Shown piece by piece: positions 17,222 to 26,444 of a stretch of 64,000 nucleotides of DNA. Within the stretch, counting starts at the first letter, position 1; the number at the start of each line of letters is the position of its first letter. The stretch is from JAXMHB01 sp046346965. GTDB taxonomy: Bacteria; Pseudomonadota; Gammaproteobacteria; Xanthomonadales; SZUA-5. The notes beneath the pieces are model-generated. The model saw only the letters and a list, made by a program, of their open reading frames with translations, did no database searches and was not told the DNA's origin. The stretch covers positions 34,919-98,918 of the forward strand of contig JAXMHB010000016.1 of the NCBI GenBank assembly GCA_046346965.1. Direction: 5' to 3'. The position numbers were made by a program, and so were the translations under genes.

Positions 17222-17450
17222 CGCCGGCGCGCTTGCTCGCCCTGCAAACTGGCGGGTCCCGAGTCCCGAGTCCCGTTTCATCCCCGGACGCACTCATGTT
17301 TGGCAAGAGTCCCTGTCTCGCCTTTCGCGCGCTTGCTAGCCCTGCAAACTGGCGACAGCGCAATGCACGCGCCTCGCGGCTGGTCCCCCGCCCCCTGCCC
17401 CCCGCCCCGCTTTTGCTCCTCCGCTTCCATGCTTGGCGAGTGGTTCCCCA
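17222..17450. repeat. Dispersed repeat A, two partial copies, plus GGGTCCC-like heptamers
   Basis: The 357-bp gap upstream of the DUF4344 gene is filled with repeats. GCGCGCTTGCTCGCCCTGCA recurs about 110 bases later as GCGCGCTTGCTAGCCCTGCA. TCATGTTTGGCAAGAGTCCC marks the element end, and the C-rich GGTCCCCCGCCCCC...CGCTTTTGCTCC stretch matches repeats near 38.7, 43.4 and 45.9 kb. Between the copies lie tandem GGGTCCC/GAGTCCC heptamers (17249-17273). No gene is seen here. Confidence 0.8.
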
Positions 17451-17508
17451 GGCTTCCCTGGGCGTAAAAATCGCCGATGATCGGCGTTTGCCTCTGCCGG
17501 AGACCCCA

Positions 17509-18333
17509 ATGACGCGCCTCTATACCGCGCTGGCGCTGGCCTGCTGTCTGGGCACGGCCCAGGCCGCCGAGCTGCCGCGACTGGCACCGCCGCAAGCGAT
17601 GTTCCAGCAGACGCTGACGCTCGATCAGTTCGTGCGCGGCACGCTGCGCTTCGTGCTGCTGCATGAGCTCGGTCATGGGCTGGTCGATTTGTACGATCTG
17701 CCTGTGCTCGGGCGCGAGGAGGATGCCGCCGATCGTTTCGCCGCCTGGTGGCTGTCGCCCGACGGGCGCGAGACCGGCGTCGATGCGATCGCGGCGATCG
17801 AGTGGTGGATGGCCTCGGCGCGGCAGAGCGAGGCGCGGCGAGAAGACCTGCCGTGGTGGGACGAGCACGGCATCGACGAGCAGCGCGGCTACCAGATCGC
17901 CTGCCTGCTGTACGGCGCCGATCCGCAGACGATGGGGCCGCTGGCAGTGCGCCTAGGCTTGCCGGACGAGCGTCAGGCCAGCTGTCTGCGCGAGGCGGCG
18001 CAGAACGCCGCGTCCTGGTCGGCGCATTTGCTCGACAAGACCGCGCAGCTGCCGGCCCAGCTCGATGGCTTCCTGGTCCCGGTGCAGCTGCTGCCCGCCC
18101 CGCCGGCGCTGGAAGCCGCCGCGCAGCGGGTGGCGGATCTGGGCCTGATGACCGAGCTCCGCGATCTGCTGCACCAGTTCCGCTTCCCGCCCGGGCAGGC
18201 GATGGTGCGTCTGGTGGCGCAGGACTGCGAGCAGGTCAACGCCTACTGGAGCCCCGAGGAGCGCGCCGTGGTGCTCTGCTACGAGCTGGTCGAGCACGTG
18301 CAGGCCGTCGGCCGGCAGGCGGGGTTTCGCTGA
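17509..18333 (+). CDS. DUF4344-type putative metallopeptidase, secreted
   Basis: A 274-residue protein with a signal peptide (LYTALALACCLGTAQA). A zinc-site motif HELGH lies near residue 56 in FVLLHELGHGL. The acid-rich segment GREEDAADRFAAWWL follows it and may give the third ligand. The end carries VVLCYELVEH, which is typical of DUF4344 proteins. That family is predicted to be metallopeptidases on the strength of HExxH; activity is not demonstrated to my knowledge. The start follows a CCGGAGA ribosome site. A weak inverted repeat CGCCGATGATCGGCG lies about 35 bases upstream of the ATG. The IS481 element sits directly after the stop. Confidence 0.85.
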   Translation: MTRLYTALALACCLGTAQAAELPRLAPPQAMFQQTLTLDQFVRGTLRFVLLHELGHGLVDLYDLPVLGREEDAADRFAAWWLSPDGRETGVDAIAAIEWWMASARQSEARREDLPWWDEHGIDEQRGYQIACLLYGADPQTMGPLAVRLGLPDERQASCLREAAQNAASWSAHLLDKTAQLPAQLDGFLVPVQLLPAPPALEAAAQRVADLGLMTELRDLLHQFRFPPGQAMVRLVAQDCEQVNAYWSPEERAVVLCYELVEHVQAVGRQAGFR

Positions 18334-18356
18334 GTCCGGAACGCGGGTCTGTATGA

Positions 18357-18404
18357 ACCGGGCACATGGGTGACATTTTAGACCGGGCACATGGGTGACA
18401 TTTT
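18357..18404 (+). repeat. Left terminal repeat of the IS, two tandem copies
   Basis: ACCGGGCACATGGGTGACAT appears twice with a 25-base period. The outer copy (18357) and inner copy (18382) match exactly over more than 20 bases. Confidence 0.9.
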
Positions 18405-18433
18405 TACGGCATTGAGACATCGGGAGATGGTCG

Positions 18434-19588
18434 ATGCCGTGGCAAGAGGTCACCGCGATGGAAGAACGGGATCGGTTGGTCCGTGCGTACCGCCAAGGGT
18501 TGGGCACGGTCAGTGAGCTGGCGGGGAGGTTCGGCATCAGTCGGAAGACGGCGAGCAAGTGGATCCGGCGGTACGAGGCGGAGGGGTCGGGCGGGCTGGC
18601 GGATCGGTCGCGGGCGCGCAGGACGCAGTCGCATGCGACGCCAGAGTTGGTGCGAGAAGCCTTGCTGGGCTTGAAGCGTGAGCGCCCGCATTACGGCCCC
18701 AAGAAGGTGCTGGCGGTGCTGTCGGCGCAGCGGCCGGAGCTTGAGTTGCCGGCGGTCAGCACGGTGGGCGAGTTGTTTGCGCGGCATGGTCTGATCAAGC
18801 CGCGGCGGCGGGTGGCGGTGGTGTCGATGAAGCCGCTGCGCTGGCCCTTGCCGAGCTCTCCGAACGAGGAATGGGCGGCGGATTTCAAGGGTCAGTGGCG
18901 ACTGGGCGATGGCAGCGAGTGCTTCCCATTGACGGTCACGGACACGCACTCGCGCTGTCTGCTGGCGTGCCATGCGATGGGGGCGATCAGCATGGCGGAG
19001 ACCGAGAAGGTCATGCGCCGACTGTTCTGCGAATACGGGCTGCCGGCGGCGATCCGGACGGACAATGGGGTGCCCTTTGCCTACCACACGGCCAGCCTGG
19101 GACTGACGCGTCTGTCGGCGTGGTGGCTGCGCCTGGGCATCACCCTGCATCGCACACGACCGGGCACACCCACGGACAATTCGCGCCATGAACGCATGCA
19201 TCGCACGCTCAAGGCGGAGACGCTGTCACCGCTGCAGGCGAACCTGAAGGCGCAGCAAAAGGTCTTCGACGCGTTCCGGCAGCGCTACAACGAAGAGCGG
19301 CCGCACGAAGCGCTGGGCATGGTGCCTCCGCAGAGCCGGTATCAACCCTCGACCCGAGCGCACCCGCGCAAGCTGCCGCCTATCGAGTATCCAAGCCACT
19401 TTGAGACCCGCATGGTGCAACAACACGGCGACATCCATTGGCGTGGCCAGCGCATCTTCGTCAGTCAGGCGCTGGCCCATCAGTGGCTTGGTCTGGAAGC
19501 GAGCATCCAAGGCTGGAAGGTCTACTTCTGCCAGCAACTGATCGCGCACATCGACGAGGAGACGATGACCCTGACCTACCTGCACTGA
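18434..19588 (+). CDS. IS481-family transposase (DDE)
   Basis: A 384-residue integrase-fold transposase. The start MPWQEVTAMEERD is typical of the IS481 family. An N-terminal HTH (ELAGRFGISRKTASKWIRR) precedes the catalytic core: first Asp in EWAADFKG (D150), second in RTDNG (D210) and Glu in RHERMH (E253). The FRQRYNEERPHEALG block is the standard IS481/IS3 C-terminal signature. The frame is intact, so the element may still be active. Confidence 0.95.
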   Translation: MPWQEVTAMEERDRLVRAYRQGLGTVSELAGRFGISRKTASKWIRRYEAEGSGGLADRSRARRTQSHATPELVREALLGLKRERPHYGPKKVLAVLSAQRPELELPAVSTVGELFARHGLIKPRRRVAVVSMKPLRWPLPSSPNEEWAADFKGQWRLGDGSECFPLTVTDTHSRCLLACHAMGAISMAETEKVMRRLFCEYGLPAAIRTDNGVPFAYHTASLGLTRLSAWWLRLGITLHRTRPGTPTDNSRHERMHRTLKAETLSPLQANLKAQQKVFDAFRQRYNEERPHEALGMVPPQSRYQPSTRAHPRKLPPIEYPSHFETRMVQQHGDIHWRGQRIFVSQALAHQWLGLEASIQGWKVYFCQQLIAHIDEETMTLTYLH

Positions 19589-19654
19589 GCCTTCAAAAGC
19601 CCACAGAAGGTTGAGCAGGAAAGAATCCAAAGGCACGTAAAGCTGCTAGCGTCG

Positions 19655-19696
19655 TGTAACCCATGTGCCCGGTCAACGTGTCACCTATGTGCCCGG
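19655..19696 (-). repeat. Right terminal repeat of the IS, two tandem copies
   Basis: TGTAACCCATGTGCCCGGT (19655-19673) and TGTCACCTATGTGCCCGG (19679-19696) are inverted copies of the left repeat with one mismatch each and a 24-base period. Confidence 0.85.
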
Positions 19697-19701
19697 CCGC
19701 A

Positions 19702-19751
19702 CAGTCCCGAGTCCCGAGTCCCGGGTCCCGGGTCCCGGGTCCCGGGTCCCG
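19702..19751. repeat. Tandem GAGTCCC/GGGTCCC heptamers
   Basis: Seven consecutive heptamers (AGTCCCG then GGGTCCC units) run right up to the stop codon of the next, minus-strand gene at 19752. The same heptamer occurs at 17.25 kb and as inverted arms inside the RND pump gene at 52.75-52.89 kb. Confidence 0.9.
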
Positions 19752-21812
19752 CTACCCCGCCGCCAACAAGGCCTTCAGCTTCTGCTTGACCTCCTCCTGG
19801 CTGCCGCGCGCGATCGGGCGGCCGGCGCGCGTCAGCTCGAAGCAGATCAGTTGCTCGCTGCCATCGGTCTGGCGGCGGACGATTTTGTGGATGGTGTACT
19901 CGCCCTTGCTGCCGAGGGCGATGCGCAGCGGCGGCGCTGGCGCTGCCGGCGCGGGCGCGGCGGCGGTCGCTGGCGGCGGCGCGGAGCTTTCAGTCTCCGG
20001 CTGGCGCGGCTCGACCAGGTCGAACAGCGGCGCGCTCGGCTGACGTGGCTCCACCGTGTCGAACAAAGGCGCGCCGGGCTGGCGCGGTTCCACGCTGTCG
20101 AACAAGGGCGCGCTGGGCTGGCGCGGCTCCACGGTGTCGAACAAGGGCGGCGCTGGGCGGCGCGGCTCCACCGTGTCGAACAGCGGTGCAGCCGGCGGCG
20201 GAGTCGGCGCCGGGGCGGCCGGTCGGGTCGGCGCGGCGGGCGCTGCGGCAGACGGCCGTGGCGTGGGGCGCAGGCCGGTGGTGTCGAAGGCAATCGCGCC
20301 CAGATCGTCCGCTGGCGGCGGCGGCGTGGGCTCGGCCTTGGCGCGCACCGACGGTGGCTTGGTCGAGATCAGGCCGGGCGTCCATTCCAGCGGCGGCAGC
20401 TCGCGCGATTCCTCCACCGGCGGTGGCGCTGGCGGTGGCGGCGGTGCCGCGGCGGCACGGCTGGCGGGCGTCCGCGCGCTGGCGGGCGGGGGCGGCGGCG
20501 GCGCCAGGCTGGCGGCGCCGGCAGCGGCCAGCACCGGCGCGCCGATCGGCGCCTGCGGCATCTGCGCGCGTTCGGCCGCGCGCTGGCGCGCCAGCTCGCC
20601 CATCTGCGCCAGCTTCTGACTGCGGCGCTGCGCACGATCCGCCTTGCGTCGATGTTGCACCGCCCAGGTGATCGCCGAGCCGATCGCGATCAGCAGCACG
20701 GCGGCAATCCAGGGGCGCGCCGCCAGCCAGCCGACGACGATGGTGATCAGCCCCATGGTCAGCCCGAACAGGGCGCCGGCGACCATCAGCGAAAAATCCA
20801 CCAGCGCGCCGACCAGCGGGATCATGCTGAGGAAGCCACCGAGCAGGCGCGCGAAACCGGCGGCGCCGATGGTGGCGCCAATCAAGCCGACGATGCGCAG
20901 CAGCTTGGTGAAGCTCTCGTTGAGTGCGATGGCATCGTGGACGATGGTCTCGGCGCTGCGCGTGCCGCCCTGCGCGAGCAGCACGTGATCGCCGTTGCTG
21001 GCCGCCCAGGGCTCCAGACGATCGCCGTTCTGGCCCGCGATCATCGACAGCGGATAGTCGTTCGAGAGCTCGTAGAAGCTGACGCGCAGATCGCCGAGTT
21101 CGGCGTCCTCGACGTGCTCGCGACCCTTGTAGTAGGTCTCGGCATCCAGCTGGAACCAGCCCTGCTCGCGCAGGCTGGAGGAGAGTTCCGGCAGGCCCGA
21201 CATCAGCGCCGGCCAATCGCCCAGCGAACCCGGTGAGGAATCGCCCAGCTCGTTCAGCGCCTGCCGGGCCACCGCGACATTGTCGAAGCGATAGGCACCA
21301 AAGCGGGCGTCGGGCGCAAAGAAACCGTCGCCGCTCAGCGCGGGTTTGGGGTTCTCGTGGCCGACCGGATTGTGGAACTGACTGGAATCCCAGTACTCGG
21401 AATCCCAGTCCATCTCGTAGGTGTAGGTGGTGCGCTTGCGCCGACCGCTGCCGTGGGTTTCCTCGTACTCGATCCACTGGTACATCTCGACCAGCCGATA
21501 CATCGCCGGGCCGTCGGTATGCACGCCGAAGGTGTCATCGCGCGCGCCCTGCGTGCTGTGCACGCGGGCGCTCACATGCACGGGTTTGCCATTCAAGGCC
21601 GGATCCAGCGTGGCCGGGGCCACCTGGACCTGATCCTGCACCTCGATCAGTGCATCGCCGTGGCGCTTGCTGTAGCCCTCGTTCCAGAACAGCAGCGCGA
21701 TCGACAGCAGAAAGATCGCGCCTGATCCGAGCGAGCGGATGCCCGCGCTACTGAACCAGCTGTCGCCGTCGCCGTCCTCTGCTACGTCGCCAATGTCGAT
21801 CTCGTCGAGCAC
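19752..21812 (-). CDS. TMEM43-family membrane protein with repeat tail
   Basis: A 686-residue protein. The N-terminal half matches the bacterial TMEM43 (DUF1625) family: one membrane segment near 29-45 ending in FWNEGY, then a large extracytoplasmic domain. Three or more membrane segments follow at about 312-390 (IVGLIGATIGAAGFARLLGG onwards). The family is linked to membrane organisation; its bacterial role is unknown. After residue 410 comes a long Pro/Ala-rich cytoplasmic tail with five tandem 13-residue repeats of the type APLFDTVEPRQPS, then a small conserved-looking C-terminal segment (YTIHKIVRRQTDGSEQLICF). The stop directly abuts heptamer repeats. Divergent from the DcaP porin gene. 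Confidence 0.85.
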   Translation of the reverse strand: MLDEIDIGDVAEDGDGDSWFSSAGIRSLGSGAIFLLSIALLFWNEGYSKRHGDALIEVQDQVQVAPATLDPALNGKPVHVSARVHSTQGARDDTFGVHTDGPAMYRLVEMYQWIEYEETHGSGRRKRTTYTYEMDWDSEYWDSSQFHNPVGHENPKPALSGDGFFAPDARFGAYRFDNVAVARQALNELGDSSPGSLGDWPALMSGLPELSSSLREQGWFQLDAETYYKGREHVEDAELGDLRVSFYELSNDYPLSMIAGQNGDRLEPWAASNGDHVLLAQGGTRSAETIVHDAIALNESFTKLLRIVGLIGATIGAAGFARLLGGFLSMIPLVGALVDFSLMVAGALFGLTMGLITIVVGWLAARPWIAAVLLIAIGSAITWAVQHRRKADRAQRRSQKLAQMGELARQRAAERAQMPQAPIGAPVLAAAGAASLAPPPPPPASARTPASRAAAAPPPPPAPPPVEESRELPPLEWTPGLISTKPPSVRAKAEPTPPPPADDLGAIAFDTTGLRPTPRPSAAAPAAPTRPAAPAPTPPPAAPLFDTVEPRRPAPPLFDTVEPRQPSAPLFDSVEPRQPGAPLFDTVEPRQPSAPLFDLVEPRQPETESSAPPPATAAAPAPAAPAPPLRIALGSKGEYTIHKIVRRQTDGSEQLICFELTRAGRPIARGSQEEVKQKLKALLAAG
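20000..20190 (-). repeat. 39-bp coding tandem repeat, five copies
   Basis: GTCGAAC anchors occur at 20019, 20058, 20097, 20136 and 20175, an exact 39-base period (13 codons). The units encode the APLFD(T/S/L)VEPR(Q/R)P repeats of the TMEM43-like protein. Confidence 0.9.
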
Positions 21813-22070
21813 AAAGCGTTACCTGTCTGAAAGATTCGTCACAGTCTAAACGCGAAAAAGGCACCCGCCACCGGTCAGCTGCCGCGCGAACGCTGCGCAG
21901 CGCGCTTCGACCAATGGTGAATGGCGAGTGAACATTGGCGCTCGCACCATGCCCCAGCCGCCACTACAGCGGTGTGCGTCGCGCTTGACCGGCGTCATGG
22001 GCGGTGCCCGGCCGCCGGTTCGATGCTCGAACGCCACACCCGCGGAAACCAGCTCGGAGGGGAGTTCACC

Positions 22071-23426
22071 ATGCACACGCGTACGCTTGCACAACGGCCA
22101 TTGAGCCGCATCCTGGCACTGACCCTGGCGTTGTCTGCAGCGCCCGCAGTGTTTGCCCAGACCGCCAAAGAGAGCGAACTGGAAGGTCGTATCCAGCAGC
22201 TCGAAGCCCAGTTGGCCGAATTGAAGGCCATGGTCGCCGCGCAGAAGCCGGCCACGCCGCCGCCGGCGCCGCCAGCCGCCCCGGGCGCACCGCCACCGCC
22301 GCCGCCGATCCAGGCGACCACGATCACACCCGGCGCGGTGGCCGGAACCAAGTTCACCGTCGGCGGCTTCGTCCGCACCGACATGATGTACACGCAGACC
22401 GGCGACGGCGAACTGGCCGATGGCAGCGCCGGGCGCGATCTGTATCTGCCCGGCGGCACGCCGGTGGGCGGCGCCGATGAGGGCACCGATTTCGACGCCC
22501 ACGCCAAGTTCTCGCGTCTGTGGCTGGGCTTCGACAACGTCTCCGATGCCGGCGACAAGGTCAGCGCGCGCATCGAGTTCGACTTCTTCGGCGGCGCGCT
22601 GGGCAATCAGCAGGCCACCAACACCTACGGCGCGACCATTCGCCATGCCTTCGTCAGCTGGAACCAGTGGACGGTGGGCCAGACTTGGTCGAACTTCATG
22701 GATCCTGCCGCGCTGATTGACTCGGTGGACTTCGTCGGTCCGACCGACGGCACCGTGTTCGTGCGCCAGCCGCAAGTGCGCTACACCAACGGCCCGTGGA
22801 GCTTCTCGCTGGAGAATCCGGAAACCACCTTCGTGCCCTTCCGCGGCGGCGCCAAGGTGTCGAGCGACGACAACAGCATCCCGGATCTGGTCGCCCGCTA
22901 CACCTACAAGCCGGCCTGGGGCCATCTGACCGGCGCCGTGATGCTGCGCCAGCTCAAACATGAGACCACCGGCGTCAATGCCATCGACGACAGCCAGACC
23001 GCGGTGGCCGGCTCGATCTCGGGTCGCTACAACTTCGATGCCAACAACGATCTGCGCTTCGCCTTGAACGTCGGCGGCGGCATCGGTCGCTACGTCGGCC
23101 TCGGCATTGCCAGTGATGCGGTGCTGGATGGCAGCGGCAATCTGGAAACCATCGACGGCGTCGCCGGCTTCGTCGGCTTCCGGCACGCCTTCAGTCCGCA
23201 GCTGCGCGGCAATCTGTACTACGCGGCGTCGAACTACGACAACGACACTGCGCTGACCGGCACCGCGGTGACCAAGAGCGTCGATTCGATCTCGGCCAAT
23301 CTGATCTACTCGCCGCTGCCGAAGCTCGATGTCGGCTTTGAACTGCGCTTTGCCAACCGCGAGTTGGAGAGCGGCGCCGACGGTTCGCTGACGCGCTTGC
23401 ACTTCCTGACGCGCTACTCGTTCTAA
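22071..23426 (+). CDS. DcaP-family trimeric outer-membrane porin
   Basis: A 451-residue outer-membrane channel. It has a signal peptide (to AVFAQ), then a short coiled coil (ELEGRIQQLEAQLAELKAMV) that in DcaP trimerises in the periplasm, a Pro/Ala linker, and a beta-barrel starting at KFTVGGFVRTDMMY. RLWLGFD, FVSWNQWTVGQTWSNFMD and the terminal RYSF match the family. DcaP-type porins take up dicarboxylates or aromatic acids. The start is set by GGAGGGGA 7 bases before ATG 22071; upstream open frame lacks a ribosome site. The 258-bp divergent gap to the TMEM43-like gene should hold both promoters, but none is convincing by eye. Confidence 0.92.
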   Translation: MHTRTLAQRPLSRILALTLALSAAPAVFAQTAKESELEGRIQQLEAQLAELKAMVAAQKPATPPPAPPAAPGAPPPPPPIQATTITPGAVAGTKFTVGGFVRTDMMYTQTGDGELADGSAGRDLYLPGGTPVGGADEGTDFDAHAKFSRLWLGFDNVSDAGDKVSARIEFDFFGGALGNQQATNTYGATIRHAFVSWNQWTVGQTWSNFMDPAALIDSVDFVGPTDGTVFVRQPQVRYTNGPWSFSLENPETTFVPFRGGAKVSSDDNSIPDLVARYTYKPAWGHLTGAVMLRQLKHETTGVNAIDDSQTAVAGSISGRYNFDANNDLRFALNVGGGIGRYVGLGIASDAVLDGSGNLETIDGVAGFVGFRHAFSPQLRGNLYYAASNYDNDTALTGTAVTKSVDSISANLIYSPLPKLDVGFELRFANRELESGADGSLTRLHFLTRYSF

Positions 23427-23437
23427 GCGGCACTGCG

Positions 23438-23475
23438 CCACGGCCGGATGGCAGCACGCCATTCGGCCGTGGTTG
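23438..23475 (+). terminator. Probable intrinsic terminator after the porin gene
   Basis: A 9-bp stem CCACGGCCG (23438-23446) pairs with CGGCCGTGG (23464-23472), with extra pairing TGG/CCA inside the loop. It is followed by TTG, a weak U-tract. Confidence 0.65.
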
Positions 23476-23592
23476 CGCGCAGGAAGCTGCATCAATTGAT
23501 GACGCCGACAGCGGGCGCCTGCCCGGGCGACGCGTCACCCAAGGTCGAGGCTGCGCGTTAGAGTCGGCACCTGGATCGTAGGGATGAGCGCG

Positions 23593-26442
23593 ATGAACGA
23601 TGCCGCGACACGCGGTCTTTGGGCGCAGGCACTGCTGCTGGGTCTGGCGATCGGCTGGCTGGCGGACGCGGTCGAGGCGGCCCCCGGGCGCTGGAGCAGC
23701 GCCGGTCCCTACGGCGGACGCATCGACAGCGCGGCGCTCAGCCCGCTGGAACCCGGCGTCGTCTACGCCAGCGCCCATCGCAGCGTCTACCGCTCGGACG
23801 ATGGCGGCAACAGCTGGAGCAATCAGTCGGCCGGTCTCAGCACCCTGAGCGCCGGCACCACGCGGCTGGCGGCACATCCGGCGCTGCCCGGTTACGTGCT
23901 GCTGGCGGGCGCACGCGGCGTGTTCCTCAGCGTCAACAGCGGCCGCAGCTGGTTCCGCCGCGACAGCGGTCTGCCGGTCAACAACTCCAGCTTCCACACC
24001 GTCGATGTGGCCTATGCGCCCAGCAATCCCGCCGTGCTGTATCTGGCCAGCGAGGATGACGGCTTGTTTCGATCGAGCAACGGCGGCGCCAGCTGGGTGG
24101 CAGTAGGTGCGCCATCGCTGCCCACCGATCTGATCCGCATCGCCGTCGATCCCACCGACGCGCAGTCCTTGCTGGTCTGGGTCGGTGACCGCAACACCAA
24201 CGACTATCCCGCCAGCCTGTACCGCAGCAGCAACGGCGGTCTCAGTTTCACGCCGGTCAGCGGTCCCTGGGACGGCGGCGGGCCGATTCGCGAGGAGATC
24301 CAGCTGCTGGCTTACAACGCCAACACGCCGGGCACGGTGTTCCTGGCGGGCGGCATCGGCAACTTCCGCTCCACCAACGGCGGCACCAGCTTCAGTGCAC
24401 TGCCCGCACTGCCGCTCGGCGCCAGTCAACGCCTGCAAAGTCTGGCCTACGATCCCGGCAGCGCCGGGCGGCTGGTGTTTGGCAGCTCCGATGGCGTGCT
24501 GCTGAGCCTGGATAACGGCGCCAGCTTTCTGGCGCGCAACAGCGGTCTGACCGTGACCTCGGGCGAGCCGGCGTCGATCGGCACGCTGCTGATCGATCCC
24601 GCCAACGCGGCGCGCTGGCTGGCTTTTGGCGTGGCTGGCGAGGTGTTCCTCAGCGCCAATGCCGGTTTGAACTGGGCGCCGGCCAGCGGCGGTCTGCGCG
24701 GCACCGGCATCCAGACGCTGGCGGTGCATCCGACGCGACCTCAGCGCGTCTACGCCGGTTTGCGCAATCGACGCAGTGAAGCCACTTCACCGGCTTTGTA
24801 CCAGTCCGACGACGGTGCGCAGAGCTGGGTGCGCTTCAACGCGGCGCTGGCGCTCGACACGGTGAACGCGATTGCCTTCGATCCGGCCAACGTGAGCAGC
24901 CTCAACAGCACGCGGATGTACGCGATCGGCGCCGATTTCGCGCCGCTCGGCCTGCCGGCGGCCAGCTATCGCGGCGGCGTGTTCCGCAGCAACGACGGCG
25001 GCGTCAGCTGGACACCAGCCGACAACTTCCTGCCGACGCCGCTGGCTGGTCCGGCCGCGGTCGGCGAGGCCAGCGATCTGCTGCTCGATCCCGCCTCGAT
25101 CAGTGCCGGCGCCACGCAGATCCTGTACCTGGCGACGCGCGGTCTGGTGCGCTGCGTCGCCGGCGTCCCGCAACTGGATCTGGCACGCCTGTGGCGCAGC
25201 AGCGATGCCGCCAGCAGCTGGCTGCCGCGCGACGGGCTGCCGCTCGGCGTCTGCACGCCGCGCGTCCAGTATCCGCTGCCGGCCGCGCTGGCCTTCGATC
25301 CCGGCGACAGCAGCATCGTCTACGCCGGCACGCGGCTGCAGGGCTACTGCCAGGATTGCGGTGATCCGCTGCCGAGTACGCCAAACGGCGTGTACAAAAG
25401 CATCGATGGCGGGCTGAACTGGGTGGCGGTCAACAGCGGATTGCCGCTGATGAGCGGCAGCGGATCGGTGTGGGATGTGGCGGCGCTGGCTGCCGCGCCC
25501 GGCCTGCCCGGCACGCTGTACGTGGCGCTCAACGATGCCTCGCAGCCGGAAAGCGCGGGACGCGTCTACAAGACGGTCGACGGCGGCGCCAGCTGGCAGC
25601 GCGCCGACACCGGGCTGGCGGGCGTCAGCCTGCGCTCGCTGCGCGTCGATCCCGGCAATCCGCAGCGCGTGCTGGCCGGCGTCGGCGGCCTCGAACTCAC
25701 GCCGGGCGGCATCTACCTCAGCAGCAACGGCGGCGCCAGTTGGGATTCGATCAGCATCGATCTGCCGATCGATTCGGCGCAGGCAGTCGCGCTGTCGCTG
25801 CCGGTCGTCGGGCCGCCGACGATCCACGCCGGCACCGATGAGGGCGTGTTCAGCCTGACCCGCATTCCCGACGGCGATGTCGATGGTCCGCCCGATGCCA
25901 CCGAGGATCTGGCACCGAATGCCGGCGACGGCAACGCCGACGCCATCGCCGACCGGCTGCAGCCGGAAGTGGCCAGCTTCGAGATCCCCAACGCTTTCTT
26001 GCCGCAGGCTACGCGCGGCGGCGCGCGCGAGGGCACCGTCAGCAATACCGAACTGTCGATCGGCGAGGGCTCCGGCTGCACCCAGGTCTACGATGCCGCC
26101 GCGGTCGATCCGCTCAGCCTGCCGGATGACGGCGACTACCAGCCCGCTGCCGGCGTGGTGCGCTTCGAGTTCATCGGCTGCACGCAGCTGCAGGTGGGCC
26201 TGATTTTCCACGGCCAGAATTTCGGGCCGGACTGGGTGCTGCGCCGCTATGGCCCTACCAACGCCGGCAATGTGCTGAGCTTCAACTGGTTCAGCCCGAG
26301 CGGCGTGGCCCGCACCGGCAGCAGCTGGAACTTCACGCTGATCGACAACGGCGCCGGCGACCTGCGCCGCGAGACTGGACGCATCCTGTTTATCGGTGCG
26401 CCGATGCAGCCGGTGCCGCTGCACGCCAACGGATTCGAGTAA
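23593..26442 (+). CDS. Secreted BNR/Asp-box beta-propeller protein with ANGFE tail
   Basis: A protein of 949 residues. An N-terminal signal peptide (ALLLGLAIGWLADAVEAA) is followed by about 760 residues of beta-propeller with repeated Asp-boxes (SDDGGNSW, SNGGASW, SNDGGVSW, SIDGGLNW, TVDGGASW). These are as in sortilin/sialidase-like folds, but no sialidase active site is seen. A C-terminal domain with two cysteines (about 815-945) carries Asp-rich DGDVDGPPDAT, resembling a calcium-binding linker. The last residues are HANGFE, also found on the ASH-repeat protein at 59.7 kb. ATG 23593 has TAGGGA at a good distance; ATG 23584 is possible. The kinase gene begins 2 bases after the stop, so they form an operon. 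Confidence 0.85.
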   Translation: MNDAATRGLWAQALLLGLAIGWLADAVEAAPGRWSSAGPYGGRIDSAALSPLEPGVVYASAHRSVYRSDDGGNSWSNQSAGLSTLSAGTTRLAAHPALPGYVLLAGARGVFLSVNSGRSWFRRDSGLPVNNSSFHTVDVAYAPSNPAVLYLASEDDGLFRSSNGGASWVAVGAPSLPTDLIRIAVDPTDAQSLLVWVGDRNTNDYPASLYRSSNGGLSFTPVSGPWDGGGPIREEIQLLAYNANTPGTVFLAGGIGNFRSTNGGTSFSALPALPLGASQRLQSLAYDPGSAGRLVFGSSDGVLLSLDNGASFLARNSGLTVTSGEPASIGTLLIDPANAARWLAFGVAGEVFLSANAGLNWAPASGGLRGTGIQTLAVHPTRPQRVYAGLRNRRSEATSPALYQSDDGAQSWVRFNAALALDTVNAIAFDPANVSSLNSTRMYAIGADFAPLGLPAASYRGGVFRSNDGGVSWTPADNFLPTPLAGPAAVGEASDLLLDPASISAGATQILYLATRGLVRCVAGVPQLDLARLWRSSDAASSWLPRDGLPLGVCTPRVQYPLPAALAFDPGDSSIVYAGTRLQGYCQDCGDPLPSTPNGVYKSIDGGLNWVAVNSGLPLMSGSGSVWDVAALAAAPGLPGTLYVALNDASQPESAGRVYKTVDGGASWQRADTGLAGVSLRSLRVDPGNPQRVLAGVGGLELTPGGIYLSSNGGASWDSISIDLPIDSAQAVALSLPVVGPPTIHAGTDEGVFSLTRIPDGDVDGPPDATEDLAPNAGDGNADAIADRLQPEVASFEIPNAFLPQATRGGAREGTVSNTELSIGEGSGCTQVYDAAAVDPLSLPDDGDYQPAAGVVRFEFIGCTQLQVGLIFHGQNFGPDWVLRRYGPTNAGNVLSFNWFSPSGVARTGSSWNFTLIDNGAGDLRRETGRILFIGAPMQPVPLHANGFE

Positions 26443-26444
26443 GC

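Larger units (their letters stand above)
18357..19696. mobile_element. IS481-family insertion sequence
   Basis: A complete-looking element of about 1.34 kb with one transposase gene. Each end carries the terminal sequence twice in tandem. Left copies of ACCGGGCACATGGGTGACA start at 18357 and 18382. The right end has two inverted copies with one mismatch each (19655-19673 and 19679-19696). It lies between the DUF4344 gene and heptamer repeats after the TMEM43-like gene, apparently harming no gene. Confidence 0.9.

Noticed and set aside
19665..21236. Plus-strand open frame opposite the TMEM43-like gene
   Set aside because: Arg/Gly-rich shadow of a gene with clear membrane segments and a conserved family.
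24787..26424. Long minus-strand open frame opposite the BNR-repeat gene
   Set aside because: The plus strand has a signal peptide and Asp-box repeats; the antisense reading is Ala/Arg/Gln-rich without domains.
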